From positions 1 to 6,585 of the forward strand of contig CADBQV010000234.1 of NCBI GenBank assembly GCA_902796895.1: a DNA stretch of 6,585 nucleotides, in the 5' to 3' direction. The position numbers were made by a program, and so were the translations under genes. The notes under the pieces are model-generated. The model searched no databases. It was not told where the DNA came from and saw only the letters and a list, made by a program, of their open reading frames with translations. Positions 6,584 through 6,585 of the stretch are shown one piece after another (position 1 is the first letter of the stretch; every line of letters starts with the position of its first letter). The DNA comes from an uncultured Erysipelotrichaceae bacterium. Its GTDB lineage: Bacteria; Bacillota_I; Bacilli_A; Acholeplasmatales; Anaeroplasmataceae.

Positions 6584-6585
6584 GA

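Noticed and set aside
1..6585. Mycoplasma-type code with TGA read as tryptophan
   Set aside because: All tryptophans in the motifs are TGG, the long frames contain no in-frame TGA, and the genes end cleanly at TAA or TAG with family-appropriate lengths.
1..6585. CRISPR array, insertion sequence, tRNA or rRNA
   Set aside because: No regularly spaced direct repeats with unique spacers, no transposase-like frame or terminal inverted repeats, and no tRNA-like or rRNA-like segment was seen. The only repeats are in-frame protein repeats of the lyase.

Overview
This is an AT-rich window with all identified genes on the + strand. It uses the standard bacterial code: tryptophan is TGG, there are no in-frame TGA codons, and the stops are TAA or TAG. 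Strong AAGGAG-type ribosome sites, short intergenic gaps, a lipoprotein signal, bacterial Ig-like and InlB-type (Listeria-Bacteroides) repeats, and a VanZ-like membrane protein all suggest a low-GC Gram-positive relative. I infer a gut- or rumen-type anaerobe of the Bacilli, Erysipelotrichia or Acholeplasma side of Bacillota/Mycoplasmatota. The exact taxon cannot be read from the window.

Layout. Positions 1-189 hold the last 62 codons of an upstream gene whose end looks like the C-terminal beta-sandwich of secreted carbohydrate-active proteins. An intrinsic terminator follows at about 197-238. A promoter at about 247-275 then drives a two-gene unit: a stand-alone DEDDh 3'-5' exonuclease (295-984) and, 30 bases later, a VanZ-like membrane protein (1015-2679). 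A large Ig-like extracellular segment sits between the first and second membrane helices of the VanZ-like protein. An extended -10 promoter at 2682-2690 precedes the dominant gene of the window (2746-6441). It encodes a 1231-residue lipid-anchored polysaccharide lyase of family PL1 (pectate lyase type). The lyase carries a Thr-rich stalk, four InlB-type repeats, two putative carbohydrate-binding-like beta domains, a helical module and an apparently complete active site. A strong terminator (about 6459-6492) closes it. The last 90 bases hold a weak promoter and a near-consensus ribosome site for a gene that begins just beyond the window. No gene-free stretch exceeds 300 bases.

How the parts relate. 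The lyase would act outside the cell, tethered to the membrane through its N-terminal cysteine, cutting polygalacturonate-type polymers in plant cell-wall material. The upstream partial gene may belong to the same pectin-directed set. The exonuclease and VanZ-like genes in between have no obvious link to pectin use and are probably co-transcribed with each other. No strong terminator separates them from the lyase, so some read-through is possible.

Nothing here amounts to a clearly new multi-gene system. The most unusual architecture is the VanZ-like protein split by a long Ig-like insertion. The lyase has several odd details: a Cys pair replacing consensus positions of one repeat, a start codon overlapping a two-codon mini-ORF, and codon choice unlike its neighbours.
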